NCBI GenBank assembly: GCA_902789395.1
Contig: CADANY010000010.1
Location: forward strand, 1-64,000
Direction of reading: 5' to 3'
Length of the DNA: 64,000 nucleotides
Source of the DNA: an uncultured Bacteroidia bacterium
GTDB taxonomy: Bacteria > Bacteroidota > Bacteroidia > Bacteroidales > UBA932
Shown here: in pieces, positions 6,986 through 15,928 of the stretch
How positions within the stretch are numbered: position 1 is the first letter of the stretch
Layout: each line of letters begins with the position of its first letter
Notes under the pieces: model-generated
Seen by the model: the letters and a program-made list of their open reading frames with translations, nothing else
What the model was told of the DNA's origin: nothing
Database searches by the model: none
Made by a program: the position numbers and the translations under genes

Positions 6986-9805
6986 ATGAAAAGGACGTTT
7001 GCCCTTCTCCGGTGGGCCGGCATGGCCACTGTCACCATCCTCCTGGCTGTCAGTTGTCAGAGAGGGTATAAGGTCCATAGTTATACGGTCACGGTCCCCT
7101 GTAAAGACAGGCAGATCCGCCTGCAAGTCATTTCTCCGGAGATTATCCGGGTCAGTACGACACCAGGGGAACGGTTTTCCGGACGGAAAAGCCTCTCCGT
7201 CGTTCCTCAGGAAGGATGTACCGATTTTTCTGCCGGCAGAGACGGGGAAACGGGCGAAATCTTTGTAACGACGGAGGCCCTGACCGCCTACGTCAATCCC
7301 GCCTGCGGAGGAATCCGTTTCACGGGTGCGGACGGAAAGGAACTCCTTACGGACGGACGCACGGAATTCTCCCCCATTGAAGCAGAAGGAAAGCAGGCGT
7401 ATTCGACCCTGGTCTCTTTCGCATCCCCCGAAGATGAGGCTTTTTACGGTCTGGGACAGCACCAGGACGGGGAATTCAACCGGAAGGGACGGAATGAGGA
7501 ATTGTTCCAGTACAACACCAAGGTCAGTGTTCCGATGATCGTTTCGACCCGGGGATACGGTCTCCTTTTCGATGCGTATTCGCTGAGCCGCTGGGGCAAT
7601 CCGGATCCATACCGGCAGATCGGAGAAGCCTTTACTCTCTTCGATCATTCCGGCAAGGAGGGGGCCCTGACCGGGGAGTACCATCCGGCGGAGGGACCCG
7701 CCGTTGTCAGGCGGGAAGACAGTCTTTTCTATGAAAACGAATTTGCCATCCGGAACCTTCCGGATCTCCGGCTCAACGGCGCCAAAGTCATCTATCACGG
7801 CGAGATCGTCGCACCGGAAACGGCTGACTATCATTTCATCCAATATTATGCCGGATTCCAGCGTACAGTAATCGGAGGGGTCGAAGTCATGCCCCGGCGC
7901 TGGCGCCCTGCATGGAATCCGAACAGTTGCAAGTTTACCGTACGGCTAAAAGCCGGAGAGCGGGTCCCGGTCCGGATCGAGTGGGAACCGGACGGGGACG
8001 TTTCCTATATCGGACTCAGGGTTGCAACGGTCCAGTCCCCCCATGAGCAGGGACGGCTCCGTTTCTGGTCCGAATTCGAGCCGGAATCAGACTTTTACTT
8101 CATCGCCGGCGAGAACTATGACCATATTATCCGCGGCTACCGGAAACTCACCGGGAAAGCCCAGGTCATGCCGAAATGGGCTCTCGGTTTCTGGCAGAGC
8201 CGCGAGCGGTACGCGACCCAGGATGATCTGGTTGGGACCCTTGCCGAAATGCGCCGGCGCGGCATCCCTGTCGACAATATGGTACAGGACTGGCAGTATT
8301 GGAAAGAGGACCAGTGGGGAAGCCACGAATTCGATCCGGACCGCTATCCCGATCCGGAGAAGATGATGGACGATGTCCATGCCATGCATGCCCGGCTGAT
8401 GATCAGTGTCTGGCCGAAATTCTACACCAATACCGACCATTACAAAGAGCTTAAGGAGGCCGGCTACGCCTATACCCACGCTGAGGAAGCCGGACTGAAA
8501 GACTGGCTGGGACATGAACAGACTTTCTATGACGCCTACGCAGAAGGAGGACGGAAGATGTTCTGGCGCCAGATCGATGAATCGCTCTACAGCCGGTATG
8601 GGCGGAAGATCGACGCGTGGTGGATGGACGCATCGGAGCCGAACCTCCGGGACTGTCTCCCGATGGATTATCTGAAATGGCTTACGACGCCGACCGCCCT
8701 CGGTCCCTCGACGGAATATCTCAACGCCTATGCGCTCGTCAATGCGGATGCCATCTACAACGGCCAGCGCGGAATCGACCCTGACAAGCGTGTCTTCCTG
8801 CTGACCCGGAGCGGATTCGCCGGACTCCAGCGATACTCCACGGCGACCTGGAGCGGGGATATCGGAACGACTTGGACCGACATGCGCGCCCAGATGGCCG
8901 CCGGTCTCGGATTCAGCATGAGCGGCATTCCGTTCTGGGGGATGGACATCGGCGGCTTCTCCGTCATGTCGAAATTCCATGACCCCGCCTCGCGCGAGGA
9001 ATGGCAGGAACTCCAGACACGCTGGCACCAGTTCGGCGCCTTCGTTCCCCTGTTCCGTGCCCATGGACAGTGGCCCCGCCGGGAACTTTGGAATATCGCT
9101 CCCGAAGGTTCGCCCGCCTACCGCAGCATCCTTTCCTATATGGAACTGCGGTACCGTCTGATGCCGTATCTCTATTCCCTCGCGGGAGCCGTCCACTTTG
9201 CAGACGCGACCCTGATGCGGGGACTCCCGATGGACTTTCCAGACGACCCGGCCGTACGGGACATCTCCGACCAGTGGATGTTCGGGCCCGCACTGATGCC
9301 ATGCCCGGTATATGAATATAAGGCCCGGAGCCGGAAAGTCTGTTTCCCGGCCGGCTGCGACTGGTACGATTTCTATACCGGCAAACAGATCCGGGGTGGG
9401 CAGACCATAGATGTCGATGCTCCGTACGAGCGGATTCCGCTTTATGTGAGGGCCGGATCGATCCTCCCGACAGGGCCTCAGATGCAGTGGTCAGACGAAA
9501 AGGCTGCCGACGACATCCTGCTTACCGTCTATGCGGGGGCAAATGCAGATTTTCTCCTCTATGAGGACGAAAACACCAATTATAATTATGAGAAGGGAGC
9601 GTTCTCGGTCATCCCGCTGCACTGGTCGGAAAAAGACCGGACACTGACCGTCGGGAACCGCCGCGGCGAATTCCCGGGTATGCTGAAAGAACGCTCATTC
9701 CGGGTTGTAGTCGTCGATCCGGCCTCCCCGGCGCCTTTCGATCCCGATGCGGAAGGAATCCGGATTCCTTATTCCGGGACGGCCGCTTCAGTCACGATCC
9801 CTTAA
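6986..9805 (+). CDS. Glycoside hydrolase family 31 with PA14 insert (alpha-xylosidase/alpha-glucosidase)
   Basis: 939 residues with a lipoprotein signal (lipobox LLAVSC). The GH31 N-terminal beta domain is interrupted at about residues 233-358 by a PA14-like module, the arrangement known from Bacteroides ovatus BoGH31A and Cellvibrio Xyl31A. The catalytic barrel carries the GH31 nucleophile in WWMDASEPN (Asp548) and the acid/base in WSGDIGTTW (Asp625), followed by the family's C-terminal beta domains. PA14-containing GH31 enzymes are often alpha-xylosidases that trim xyloglucan side chains at the cell surface or in the periplasm, but alpha-glucosidase activity is also possible. No xyloglucan-related genes or SusC/D pair are beside it, so the substrate is open. 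It lies 5 bases after the phospholipase gene and converges on rsmD with a 9-base gap. Confidence 0.9.
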   Translation: MKRTFALLRWAGMATVTILLAVSCQRGYKVHSYTVTVPCKDRQIRLQVISPEIIRVSTTPGERFSGRKSLSVVPQEGCTDFSAGRDGETGEIFVTTEALTAYVNPACGGIRFTGADGKELLTDGRTEFSPIEAEGKQAYSTLVSFASPEDEAFYGLGQHQDGEFNRKGRNEELFQYNTKVSVPMIVSTRGYGLLFDAYSLSRWGNPDPYRQIGEAFTLFDHSGKEGALTGEYHPAEGPAVVRREDSLFYENEFAIRNLPDLRLNGAKVIYHGEIVAPETADYHFIQYYAGFQRTVIGGVEVMPRRWRPAWNPNSCKFTVRLKAGERVPVRIEWEPDGDVSYIGLRVATVQSPHEQGRLRFWSEFEPESDFYFIAGENYDHIIRGYRKLTGKAQVMPKWALGFWQSRERYATQDDLVGTLAEMRRRGIPVDNMVQDWQYWKEDQWGSHEFDPDRYPDPEKMMDDVHAMHARLMISVWPKFYTNTDHYKELKEAGYAYTHAEEAGLKDWLGHEQTFYDAYAEGGRKMFWRQIDESLYSRYGRKIDAWWMDASEPNLRDCLPMDYLKWLTTPTALGPSTEYLNAYALVNADAIYNGQRGIDPDKRVFLLTRSGFAGLQRYSTATWSGDIGTTWTDMRAQMAAGLGFSMSGIPFWGMDIGGFSVMSKFHDPASREEWQELQTRWHQFGAFVPLFRAHGQWPRRELWNIAPEGSPAYRSILSYMELRYRLMPYLYSLAGAVHFADATLMRGLPMDFPDDPAVRDISDQWMFGPALMPCPVYEYKARSRKVCFPAGCDWYDFYTGKQIRGGQTIDVDAPYERIPLYVRAGSILPTGPQMQWSDEKAADDILLTVYAGANADFLLYEDENTNYNYEKGAFSVIPLHWSEKDRTLTVGNRRGEFPGMLKERSFRVVVVDPASPAPFDPDAEGIRIPYSGTAASVTIP

Positions 9806-9814
9806 AGGTCTCTT

Positions 9815-10345
9815 CTAGCGGAAAAAAGTAAAGTGGACTTTCCCGTACGTCTTCTCCTTGACGAAACGGGGATGGCCGGTAAAGGAATAGGTCCCCGGAT
9901 GTTCAAGGATGAAATAACAGTCCGGGTACAACAGATCCTCGGCAAAGACCTTGTCCGGGAGCATATCAAGCCCTTCGAGCGCATACGGAGGATCGGCAAA
10001 GATTATGTCGAACTTTTCGTGGCAGAGGGGCAGGAAGTCAAACACGTTGGAACGGACCATCGTCACGTTGGAAAGCCCCAGCCGGGCCGCTTCCGTCTTA
10101 ATGAAAGAGGCGTTCTCACGCGCCATTTCGACACTGTAGACCCGGGCGGCGCCCCTCGATGCGAATTCAAAGGCAATCGCTCCGGTACCTCCGAAAAGGT
10201 CCAGTACCTTCAGGTCCTCGAATTCGTACTCATTGTCCAGCACATTGAACAGCCCTTCCCGGGCGAAATCCGTCGTCGGACGCGCCTTGTACCCCTGCGG
10301 CGGATTGATCGTTTTGCCTTTCAGGCGGCCGCCAATGATTCTCAT
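9815..10345 (-). CDS. rsmD: 16S rRNA (guanine966-N2)-methyltransferase RsmD
   Basis: 176 residues, the usual RsmD length. It starts MRIIGGRLKGKTI with the conserved RP-x-TD-x-ARE segment at 22-30, then the S-adenosylmethionine motif DLFGGTGAIAFE (49-60) and the N6/N2-methyltransferase catalytic motif DPPY (118-121). RsmD methylates G966 of 16S rRNA in the 30S subunit, in the cytoplasm. The start codon overlaps the stop of the upstream DUF3822 gene by four bases, so the two are translated from one message. This pairing is common in Bacteroidota. Confidence 0.95.
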   Translation of the reverse strand: MRIIGGRLKGKTINPPQGYKARPTTDFAREGLFNVLDNEYEFEDLKVLDLFGGTGAIAFEFASRGAARVYSVEMARENASFIKTEAARLGLSNVTMVRSNVFDFLPLCHEKFDIIFADPPYALEGLDMLPDKVFAEDLLYPDCYFILEHPGTYSFTGHPRFVKEKTYGKVHFTFFR

Positions 10346-11025
10346 AAAGCCTCGACGGATTTGAAATACCGGTACAGGGACATTTCCTCTTCCGGATCGA
10401 CAGGCGTGCGGAAACGGATCGTAGAGACCTCCGGATTAAGCTGGAAACGCTTCAGCGAGAGGAAAATAAAATAGAGAGCCGTCGTAAAATCAACCGCCTT
10501 GAAAACATTGCATAGCAAAAGGGTCCTCCCTTCCGCAACAACGAGGAACAGGTATCCGTCTCTGTAAGAGCACAAAATCTTATTGTACTCCGGACATATC
10601 TCCATACTCTTGAGGAGATAATAAATCTCCGGATAGACCGGAGCCGACGTCCCTTCAACCGTCAGGACAGATTGGGAGATGACTCTCGAAAGCGACTCCC
10701 CGATCGTATTGGAATAAACCAGCACAGCACCTCTTTCTTCGACGGGAACTGCCGAAACATCGTCTCCTTCCGCCAGATCCGCCACATCCGACAGCAGTTC
10801 CCGGGCCGCTTCCGGCGAATAGAACTCCTTGGGGACAAGGGCGAACTTCGGAGTCAGGAGGGAAACGGAGACAGAATCATACCGACGCTGGAATTCCGGC
10901 GTCGTAAAGACCTTGTCCGGCGTCAGCCACGGGGACCGACGCTCACCGTTCCCGTCAGAGACGGTAAAAGAATATCCACCCAAGGAGACTTGAATGGATA
11001 TTCTGCTTTTCTGATTTGAATCCAT
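10342..11025 (-). CDS. DUF3822 family protein
   Basis: 227 residues, soluble, without a signal peptide. The start (SRISIQVSLGGYSFTVSDGNG), the central MEICPEYNKILCSYRDGY and the C-terminal FYFIFLSLKRFQLNP-type region (here LYFIFLSLKRFQLNPEVSTI) match the DUF3822 family, which is restricted to Bacteroidota and usually encoded directly before rsmD. The fold resembles an actin/ASKHA-like duplicated domain, but the function is not established. It overlaps rsmD by four bases and follows the gene ending at 11034 with an 8-base gap, so the three probably form one operon. Confidence 0.85.
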   Translation of the reverse strand: MDSNQKSRISIQVSLGGYSFTVSDGNGERRSPWLTPDKVFTTPEFQRRYDSVSVSLLTPKFALVPKEFYSPEAARELLSDVADLAEGDDVSAVPVEERGAVLVYSNTIGESLSRVISQSVLTVEGTSAPVYPEIYYLLKSMEICPEYNKILCSYRDGYLFLVVAEGRTLLLCNVFKAVDFTTALYFIFLSLKRFQLNPEVSTIRFRTPVDPEEEMSLYRYFKSVEAL

Positions 11026-11033
11026 AAAGGAGA

Positions 11034-11723
11034 CTACTCCCAGTTACCGGCGTTGTTGTTCGGTGCGCTGACACTGCCGACCTGGAGGCCCTGATAGCGG
11101 CTCTGAGCTTCGCACTCGGCATCGAGGTTGATGCGGAGCTGGTTGTCCATGCCACGGAGAAGCGCTCTCCAAGGCATCTTCGCCTCAAACAGAGGAACAT
11201 CGACACCGGAGACCTTCTTGACAATCGCGTCCATGATCGTCTTCTGCCCGCCGGAGAAAGGAATATAGGCGAGAGAATCGATGCAGAAATCCTCACGGCC
11301 GTTGAAGAGCGTATCCTTCACGGCAATCGGAGTCGTAATGGAGAACACGAGGGGCATACCCTTCTGGGAAAGGGCGAGGAGCTCTTCGTTGGTAATCTTC
11401 TTGTTCTGCTTGCGGATAGCTGCGGTATTGGCGACAGCAACGGAGTCATCGGCGGAACCGACCTGCATGACGACATCCATCTTCCCGTTCTCATAGAAGT
11501 CTTTCAGAGAGTCTACGGAAGCCGTAAAGTGGTTGTTGACGCTCTTGAACGCAACTTCCAGGGTACGGATATCCTTGAGACGCTGGACGGCGACAGCCTG
11601 ACGGTGGGCCTTTTCCTTGTTGAAATTGACAGGTTCCATGATGCTGCTATAGATCAGATACACAAGTCCGACCGCAACGATAGCGAGGAGAACCTCCAAA
11701 AGGATTTTAACAGATTTGCTCAT
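11034..11723 (-). CDS. Single-anchor membrane protein, Bacteroidota conserved, unknown function
   Basis: 229 residues. An N-terminal membrane anchor (ILLEVLLAIVAVGLVYLIYS, about residues 6-25) is followed by an extracytoplasmic domain. A helical stretch HRQAVAVQRLKDIRTLEVAFKS (about 40-60) resembles the N-terminal helix region of pseudopilin-like or periplasmic coiled-coil proteins. The rest is a mixed domain ending in a low-complexity Asn/Gly tail. I recall similar proteins upstream of DUF3822/rsmD in Bacteroidales but no assigned role. Its promoter (TAACTTTG on the minus strand, 11759-11766) is back to back with that of nrnA. Confidence 0.72.
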   Translation of the reverse strand: MSKSVKILLEVLLAIVAVGLVYLIYSSIMEPVNFNKEKAHRQAVAVQRLKDIRTLEVAFKSVNNHFTASVDSLKDFYENGKMDVVMQVGSADDSVAVANTAAIRKQNKKITNEELLALSQKGMPLVFSITTPIAVKDTLFNGREDFCIDSLAYIPFSGGQKTIMDAIVKKVSGVDVPLFEAKMPWRALLRGMDNQLRINLDAECEAQSRYQGLQVGSVSAPNNNAGNWE

Positions 11724-11758
11724 TATGCTAGTGTTTTATAATTTCACAAAAGTCCGGA

Positions 11759-11766
11759 CAAAGTTA
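11759..11766 (-). promoter_or_regulatory. -7 promoter element, minus-strand rsmD operon
   Basis: This reads TAACTTTG on the minus strand, a perfect -7 match, 35 bases upstream of the start at 11723. It forms a divergent pair with the plus-strand element at 11799. Confidence 0.65.
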
Positions 11767-11798
11767 TAAAAATGATTTATGAAATGCAATATAATTTG

Positions 11799-11806
11799 TA
11801 AATTTG
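11799..11806 (+). promoter_or_regulatory. -7 promoter element, nrnA operon
   Basis: TAAATTTG is a perfect -7 match, 20 bases before the ATG at 11827. It supports that ATG over an earlier in-frame one at 11779, which would lie upstream of the transcription start. Confidence 0.65.
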
Positions 11807-11826
11807 CATCCGAAAAAGATAGTTTG

Positions 11827-12873
11827 ATGGCAGTCATTACGGAAGAAAAGATACAGCGGTTCAATCACTTGGTAGAGAAGGCCGAAAAGATCGTGATCTC
11901 GGCGCACGTCCATGCGGACGGAGACGCCGTCGGAAGCACGTCCGCCCTGTTCCACTATCTCACGGAGGTCCGCGGCAAATCCACTTCCGTCGTGCTGGCC
12001 GACCGGGATGCCGGCGGTTCTTCCTTTCTGATTCCGGAAGACGATAAAAACCATTTCACTTTCTACTGGAACAACCCCGGAGAGGCCGCCCGGATCATTG
12101 CCGGAGCCGACCTGGTTATCCTGCTCGACTGCAATTCTTTCTCCCGGACTGAAGACTTGTGTGAGTTCTTCACGGAGAGTTATGCCCCGAAAGTCCTGAT
12201 CGACCATCATCTCGACCCGCAGGAGAATGAATTCGAACTCGTTTTCTCCCAGACCGATACGTCTTCCGCTTCGGAACTTCTGTTCTACCTGCTGATGGCG
12301 ATGCCCGATATCGCCGGCGATGCGCGGAAACTGCCCCGCCAGTCAGGAATCGCCTTGATGACCGGCATGACGACCGATACGAACAACTTCTCCAATTCCG
12401 TCTATCCTTCGACCCTTGAGATGGCCTCACTCCTTCTCGCCGCCGGGGTCGACCGGGATGCGATCCTGAGCGACATCTACCAGAATTACAGGGAGAACCG
12501 CCTCAGGGCCATGGGTTTTCTTCTGAGTAAGATGACCATCACCCCGGAAGGAGCCGCCTATATGATCCTGACCCGGAAAAACATGATTACCTTCGATATC
12601 GCCGAAGGGGAAACGGAAGGTTTTGTCAATCTGCCGCTTGCCGTCAAGAATGTCCGGATGAGCGTCTTCCTCCGCCAGGACAACGGTTTTTTCCGTGTTT
12701 CGGTCCGGTCGAAAAAGGGAACGTCCGCCCAGCGGTTCGCCGCGACTTATTTCAATGGCGGCGGACACGAGAACGCTGCCGGCGGCAAACTCTTTTTCTC
12801 GGACGACATTTCCTCCGTAAAAGATGTCGTCTCCTATCTTGAAAACGCATTGAATGAGTTTTTGCATGAATAA
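11827..12873 (+). CDS. nrnA: DHH/DHHA1 phosphoesterase, NrnA-like oligoribonuclease/pAp phosphatase
   Basis: 348 residues, cytoplasmic. DHH superfamily motifs appear in order: motif I HVHADGDAVGS (27-37, with the metal-binding Asp31 and Asp33), DCNSFSR in motif II, the DHH triad at 126-128, and the DHHA1 glycine motif GGGHENAAGG (from 311). NrnA enzymes degrade 2-5-mer RNA (nanoRNA) and convert 3'-phosphoadenosine 5'-phosphate to AMP. Length and motif spacing are normal. It is the first gene of a long plus-strand operon; the next gene starts within its stop codon region (ATGAATAA overlap, 8 bases). Confidence 0.88.
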   Translation: MAVITEEKIQRFNHLVEKAEKIVISAHVHADGDAVGSTSALFHYLTEVRGKSTSVVLADRDAGGSSFLIPEDDKNHFTFYWNNPGEAARIIAGADLVILLDCNSFSRTEDLCEFFTESYAPKVLIDHHLDPQENEFELVFSQTDTSSASELLFYLLMAMPDIAGDARKLPRQSGIALMTGMTTDTNNFSNSVYPSTLEMASLLLAAGVDRDAILSDIYQNYRENRLRAMGFLLSKMTITPEGAAYMILTRKNMITFDIAEGETEGFVNLPLAVKNVRMSVFLRQDNGFFRVSVRSKKGTSAQRFAATYFNGGGHENAAGGKLFFSDDISSVKDVVSYLENALNEFLHE

Positions 12874-13447
12874 GTTACGCCATATATCCGTTCTCCTGAT
12901 CCTCCTTTCCGCCTGCAGCTGCATGAAACAGCAGACGGAGAATTACTATGCCAAGCAGGAAGACGCGATAGAGAAGTTTGTCCAGAGAAACTCTCCGATC
13001 CGGACCGTCTACAATGACGGATCCGTCCGCATCGTCGTCAAGGAGCAATACGATACCGTCTTTGTCCAGGACACTTTCTACCTGGCCAATTCGAAAGATT
13101 CACTCGCCGCAGACGGGATCGTCTCTTTCTACTACGGCGGTTATACGCTGTCTTCCGGCGGTTCGATCAACGTCCGTTCCCCTTTTGCGACCAATTCCAG
13201 ACAACTCGCCGAAAGCGCCGGATGGGAACTGTCCGATTCGACCGTTTTTACCATCGAGACCCTCAAGCTGGACGAATCCAATCTGATTGACGGACTGAAG
13301 AAAGGTTTGCAAGGCGTCCGGAGCGGTGAGGAATGCTATATCGCCTTCACCGGAAAATATGGATTCGGATCGAAGCCTTCAGGCACGATTCCTGCAAAGT
13401 CAACCCTGGTCTACCATATTTGGGTAGACAGCATTTCCAACGAATAA
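12866..13447 (+). CDS. FKBP-type peptidyl-prolyl isomerase-like lipoprotein
   Basis: 193 residues from the ATG that overlaps the nrnA stop. The signal peptide ends in a lipobox (LILLSAC). The C-terminal part reads like an FKBP domain: a substituted VSFYYGGYTL strand, a hydrophobic NLIDGLKKGLQGVRSGEECY helix-loop, and the closing GFGSKPSGTIPAKSTLVYHI pattern (YG-x(n)-IPA/P-x-STLV-F/Y). The family catalyses cis-trans proline isomerisation during folding, here in the periplasm. Several residues at the usual active site differ from the consensus, so enzymatic activity is uncertain. It lies directly before a second FKBP lipoprotein, 10 bases away. Confidence 0.78.
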   Translation: MNKLRHISVLLILLSACSCMKQQTENYYAKQEDAIEKFVQRNSPIRTVYNDGSVRIVVKEQYDTVFVQDTFYLANSKDSLAADGIVSFYYGGYTLSSGGSINVRSPFATNSRQLAESAGWELSDSTVFTIETLKLDESNLIDGLKKGLQGVRSGEECYIAFTGKYGFGSKPSGTIPAKSTLVYHIWVDSISNE

Positions 13448-13457
13448 CGGAAAAACA

Positions 13458-14525
13458 ATGAAACATATCGTCAAATTCATCATTCCGGCCCTCGGGGTCC
13501 TGCTGCTTTCCGGCTGCGCCAAGGAAGCCAAGACCCAGGCCAATTTCGCAAAGAAACTCTATTTCGATGCCTGGCTCCATGTCAATTATCCCGACGCGGT
13601 CGAGCGTGGCAACGGCATTTATATCCTGAATGATGTTCCCGGGACCGGGACGGCGTGGGATGCTTCCCGCGACGGATTCGCTTACATCGACTATACGGCG
13701 ACGGATCTCGACGGTCAGGTCTCCGGCACGACGATCGAACGGATCGCAAAAAAAGTCGGCACGTATGCAAAGGGCAATTACTATGGACCCAAGATCCAGA
13801 TTGTCGGAGAGACTTTCTGCCCTGCCGGAATCGAAGACGCACTGGTCGGCATGCGGATTGGCGGGACCCGGACCGTTGCAATCCCTTGCTGGCTGCAGAC
13901 GACGTCCCGTTATTCCGATAAAGAGGACTACCTGAACCAGTCGACGGATCTCTCCGATGCAATCTATACCATCACCCTCCGGAACATTATCGCCGACGGG
14001 ATGACGGATGGGATCGCGAATATCTACCGCTGGGAAGCCGATTCGCTCGACGCCTATGTCAAAAAGAATTTCGGCGCAGCCGTCGACTCGACCGCTTATA
14101 CGACGGATGAAGGCAGTTTCAAGTACGGATTCTACTTCCAGTCCCTGACTGAGAAACCGGACACGACGAAACTCGAGTCCGGCAATGCCTATACCCTCAA
14201 TTATACGGGCCGGCTCCTCAACGGACAGGTCTTCGACACCACGATCGCCGACACCGCCAAGGTCCATGGCATTTATGATCCGACCCGTACCTACGAACCG
14301 GTCACGATCAACTGGGCGGACAAGTACTCCGACCTGACGATGGGAGACAGTGAAAGTTCCATGATCGACGGCTTCAAGCTCGCCCTCTACAAGATGCATC
14401 TCAACGAAAAAGCCCGAACGGCCTTCTACTCCGTCCTGGGATACGGTCATACGGGAAGCGGAGATAAGATCCCCGGATTCTCACCGCTGGTATTTGAGTT
14501 CGAGCTGTTGAAAGAAGCCTACTGA
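13458..14525 (+). CDS. Two-domain FKBP-type peptidyl-prolyl isomerase lipoprotein
   Basis: 355 residues with a lipoprotein signal (LLLSGCAKEAK). Two FKBP-like halves are visible: the first around 65-175 (FAYIDYTATDLDGQVSGTT, then FCPAGIEDALVGMRIGGTRTVAIP), the second around 225-353 (YTLNYTGRLLNGQVFDTT, then MIDGFKLALYKMHLNEKARTAF, ending with YGHTGSGDKIPGFSPLVFEFEL). The second half carries the clearer consensus. A duplicated FKBP chaperone attached to a membrane in the periplasm is expected; Bacteroidota gliding/folding lipoproteins such as GldI are of this general kind. Its stop overlaps the start of the MATE gene by one base (TGATG), so translation is coupled. Confidence 0.83.
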   Translation: MKHIVKFIIPALGVLLLSGCAKEAKTQANFAKKLYFDAWLHVNYPDAVERGNGIYILNDVPGTGTAWDASRDGFAYIDYTATDLDGQVSGTTIERIAKKVGTYAKGNYYGPKIQIVGETFCPAGIEDALVGMRIGGTRTVAIPCWLQTTSRYSDKEDYLNQSTDLSDAIYTITLRNIIADGMTDGIANIYRWEADSLDAYVKKNFGAAVDSTAYTTDEGSFKYGFYFQSLTEKPDTTKLESGNAYTLNYTGRLLNGQVFDTTIADTAKVHGIYDPTRTYEPVTINWADKYSDLTMGDSESSMIDGFKLALYKMHLNEKARTAFYSVLGYGHTGSGDKIPGFSPLVFEFELLKEAY

Positions 14526-15919
14526 TGACCGCCATCCCGACAGAGCTGGGGACGAAGAAAATCAGCACCCTTATCAAGGAATATGCGATTCCCGGCATCA
14601 TTGCCATGACCGCATCTTCCTTGTACAATATGGTCGACAGTATCTTTATCGGCCATATTCCGGAGGCCGGATCCCTTGCCATCTCGGGGCTCGCCGTCAC
14701 GTTCCCCTTGATGAATATCTCCTCCGCTCTGGGAACGCTCGTCGGAGTCGGAGCGGCGACGATGATTTCCGTACTGCTGGGGCAGAAAAATTATAAGATT
14801 GCAAATAAGGTCCTGGCCAACGAGGTCTCGCTGAATATCCTGGTCGGAATGGTCTTTACGGTCCTGACTCTATTGTTCATGGATCCGATCCTGCTATTCT
14901 TCGGGGCGAGCGAAAATACCCTTCCTTTCGCAAGGGATTATATGGTTATCATCGCCCTCGGCAACATCATCACCCACCTTTATTTCGGCCTCAACAGTGT
15001 TATCCGCTCTTCCGGGAATCCGAAACTCGCGATGGGCCTGACCCTTTTTACGGTGACTTCAAACGCGATCCTGGACCCGATATTCATCTACGTCCTCGGA
15101 ATGGGCATTCAGGGAGCCGCCCTGGCGACCGTTCTCTGCCAGAGCATGGCGCTCGCGTATACCCTTTGGTATTTCCTGGACCAGAAAAAATTCCTGCACC
15201 TGCCCCGGAAACAGCTTTTCCAGATTGACTGGAAAATTGCAAAGGATTCCCTTGCCATCGGCATGGGGCCTTTCCTGATGAATCTGGCCAGCTGCATCGT
15301 CGTCCTCTTCATCAACAACCAGCTTCTCAAATACGGCGGAGACCTGGCCATCGGCGCTTACGGCATCGTCAACCGGCTGAGTTTCCTGTTCGTTATGATC
15401 GTCATGGGATTCAACCAGGGAATGCAGCCGATCGCGGGATACAATTTCGGCGCCCGACAGTATTCCCGGGTCAGGGAGGCCTACGTCAAAACGGCGATGT
15501 GGGCGACAATCGTCTGTACGGCAGGTTTCGTCGTTTCTGAATTCACCCCCGGAGCAGCCGTTTCCGTCTTCACCTCGGATTCCATGCTCAAAGACCTGGC
15601 CGTCAGGGGCTTGAAATGCATGAACATCGTTTTCCCCATCGTCGGTTTCCAGATGGTGACGACGAATTTGTTCCAGTGCCTCGGGATGGTCCGGAAGTCG
15701 ATCTTCCTGTCCCTGACCCGGCAGCTGATCTTCCTCGTACCCTGCGTCTACTTCCTCCCTGCCGCACTGAACTCGGAAGTCGGCGTCTGGTACAGTTTCC
15801 CGATTTCCGATAGCCTTGCGGCGATCACAACCGGCGTCTTTGCCATCGACCTCCTGAGAAAACTGGGGCGTCTCCAGGACGGAGAAGATCCGACGATCCT
15901 GGGAAGCCAGATAAAATAA
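14525..15919 (+). CDS. MATE family efflux transporter
   Basis: 464 residues with about 12 transmembrane segments in two homologous halves. Typical MATE features include the N-terminal KEYAIPGIIAMTASSLYNMVDSIFIGH segment, GVGAATMISVLLGQ, NSVIRSSGNPKLAMG, and, in the second half, NQGMQPIAGYNFGA. These transporters export drugs, toxins or metabolites in exchange for Na+ or H+ at the inner membrane. The closest relatives in gut Bacteroidales are of the NorM/MepA type, but the substrate cannot be predicted. It is translationally coupled to the FKBP gene and 9 bases before the kinase-like gene. Confidence 0.92.
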   Translation: MTAIPTELGTKKISTLIKEYAIPGIIAMTASSLYNMVDSIFIGHIPEAGSLAISGLAVTFPLMNISSALGTLVGVGAATMISVLLGQKNYKIANKVLANEVSLNILVGMVFTVLTLLFMDPILLFFGASENTLPFARDYMVIIALGNIITHLYFGLNSVIRSSGNPKLAMGLTLFTVTSNAILDPIFIYVLGMGIQGAALATVLCQSMALAYTLWYFLDQKKFLHLPRKQLFQIDWKIAKDSLAIGMGPFLMNLASCIVVLFINNQLLKYGGDLAIGAYGIVNRLSFLFVMIVMGFNQGMQPIAGYNFGARQYSRVREAYVKTAMWATIVCTAGFVVSEFTPGAAVSVFTSDSMLKDLAVRGLKCMNIVFPIVGFQMVTTNLFQCLGMVRKSIFLSLTRQLIFLVPCVYFLPAALNSEVGVWYSFPISDSLAAITTGVFAIDLLRKLGRLQDGEDPTILGSQIK

Positions 15920-15928
15920 ACCGAAACC

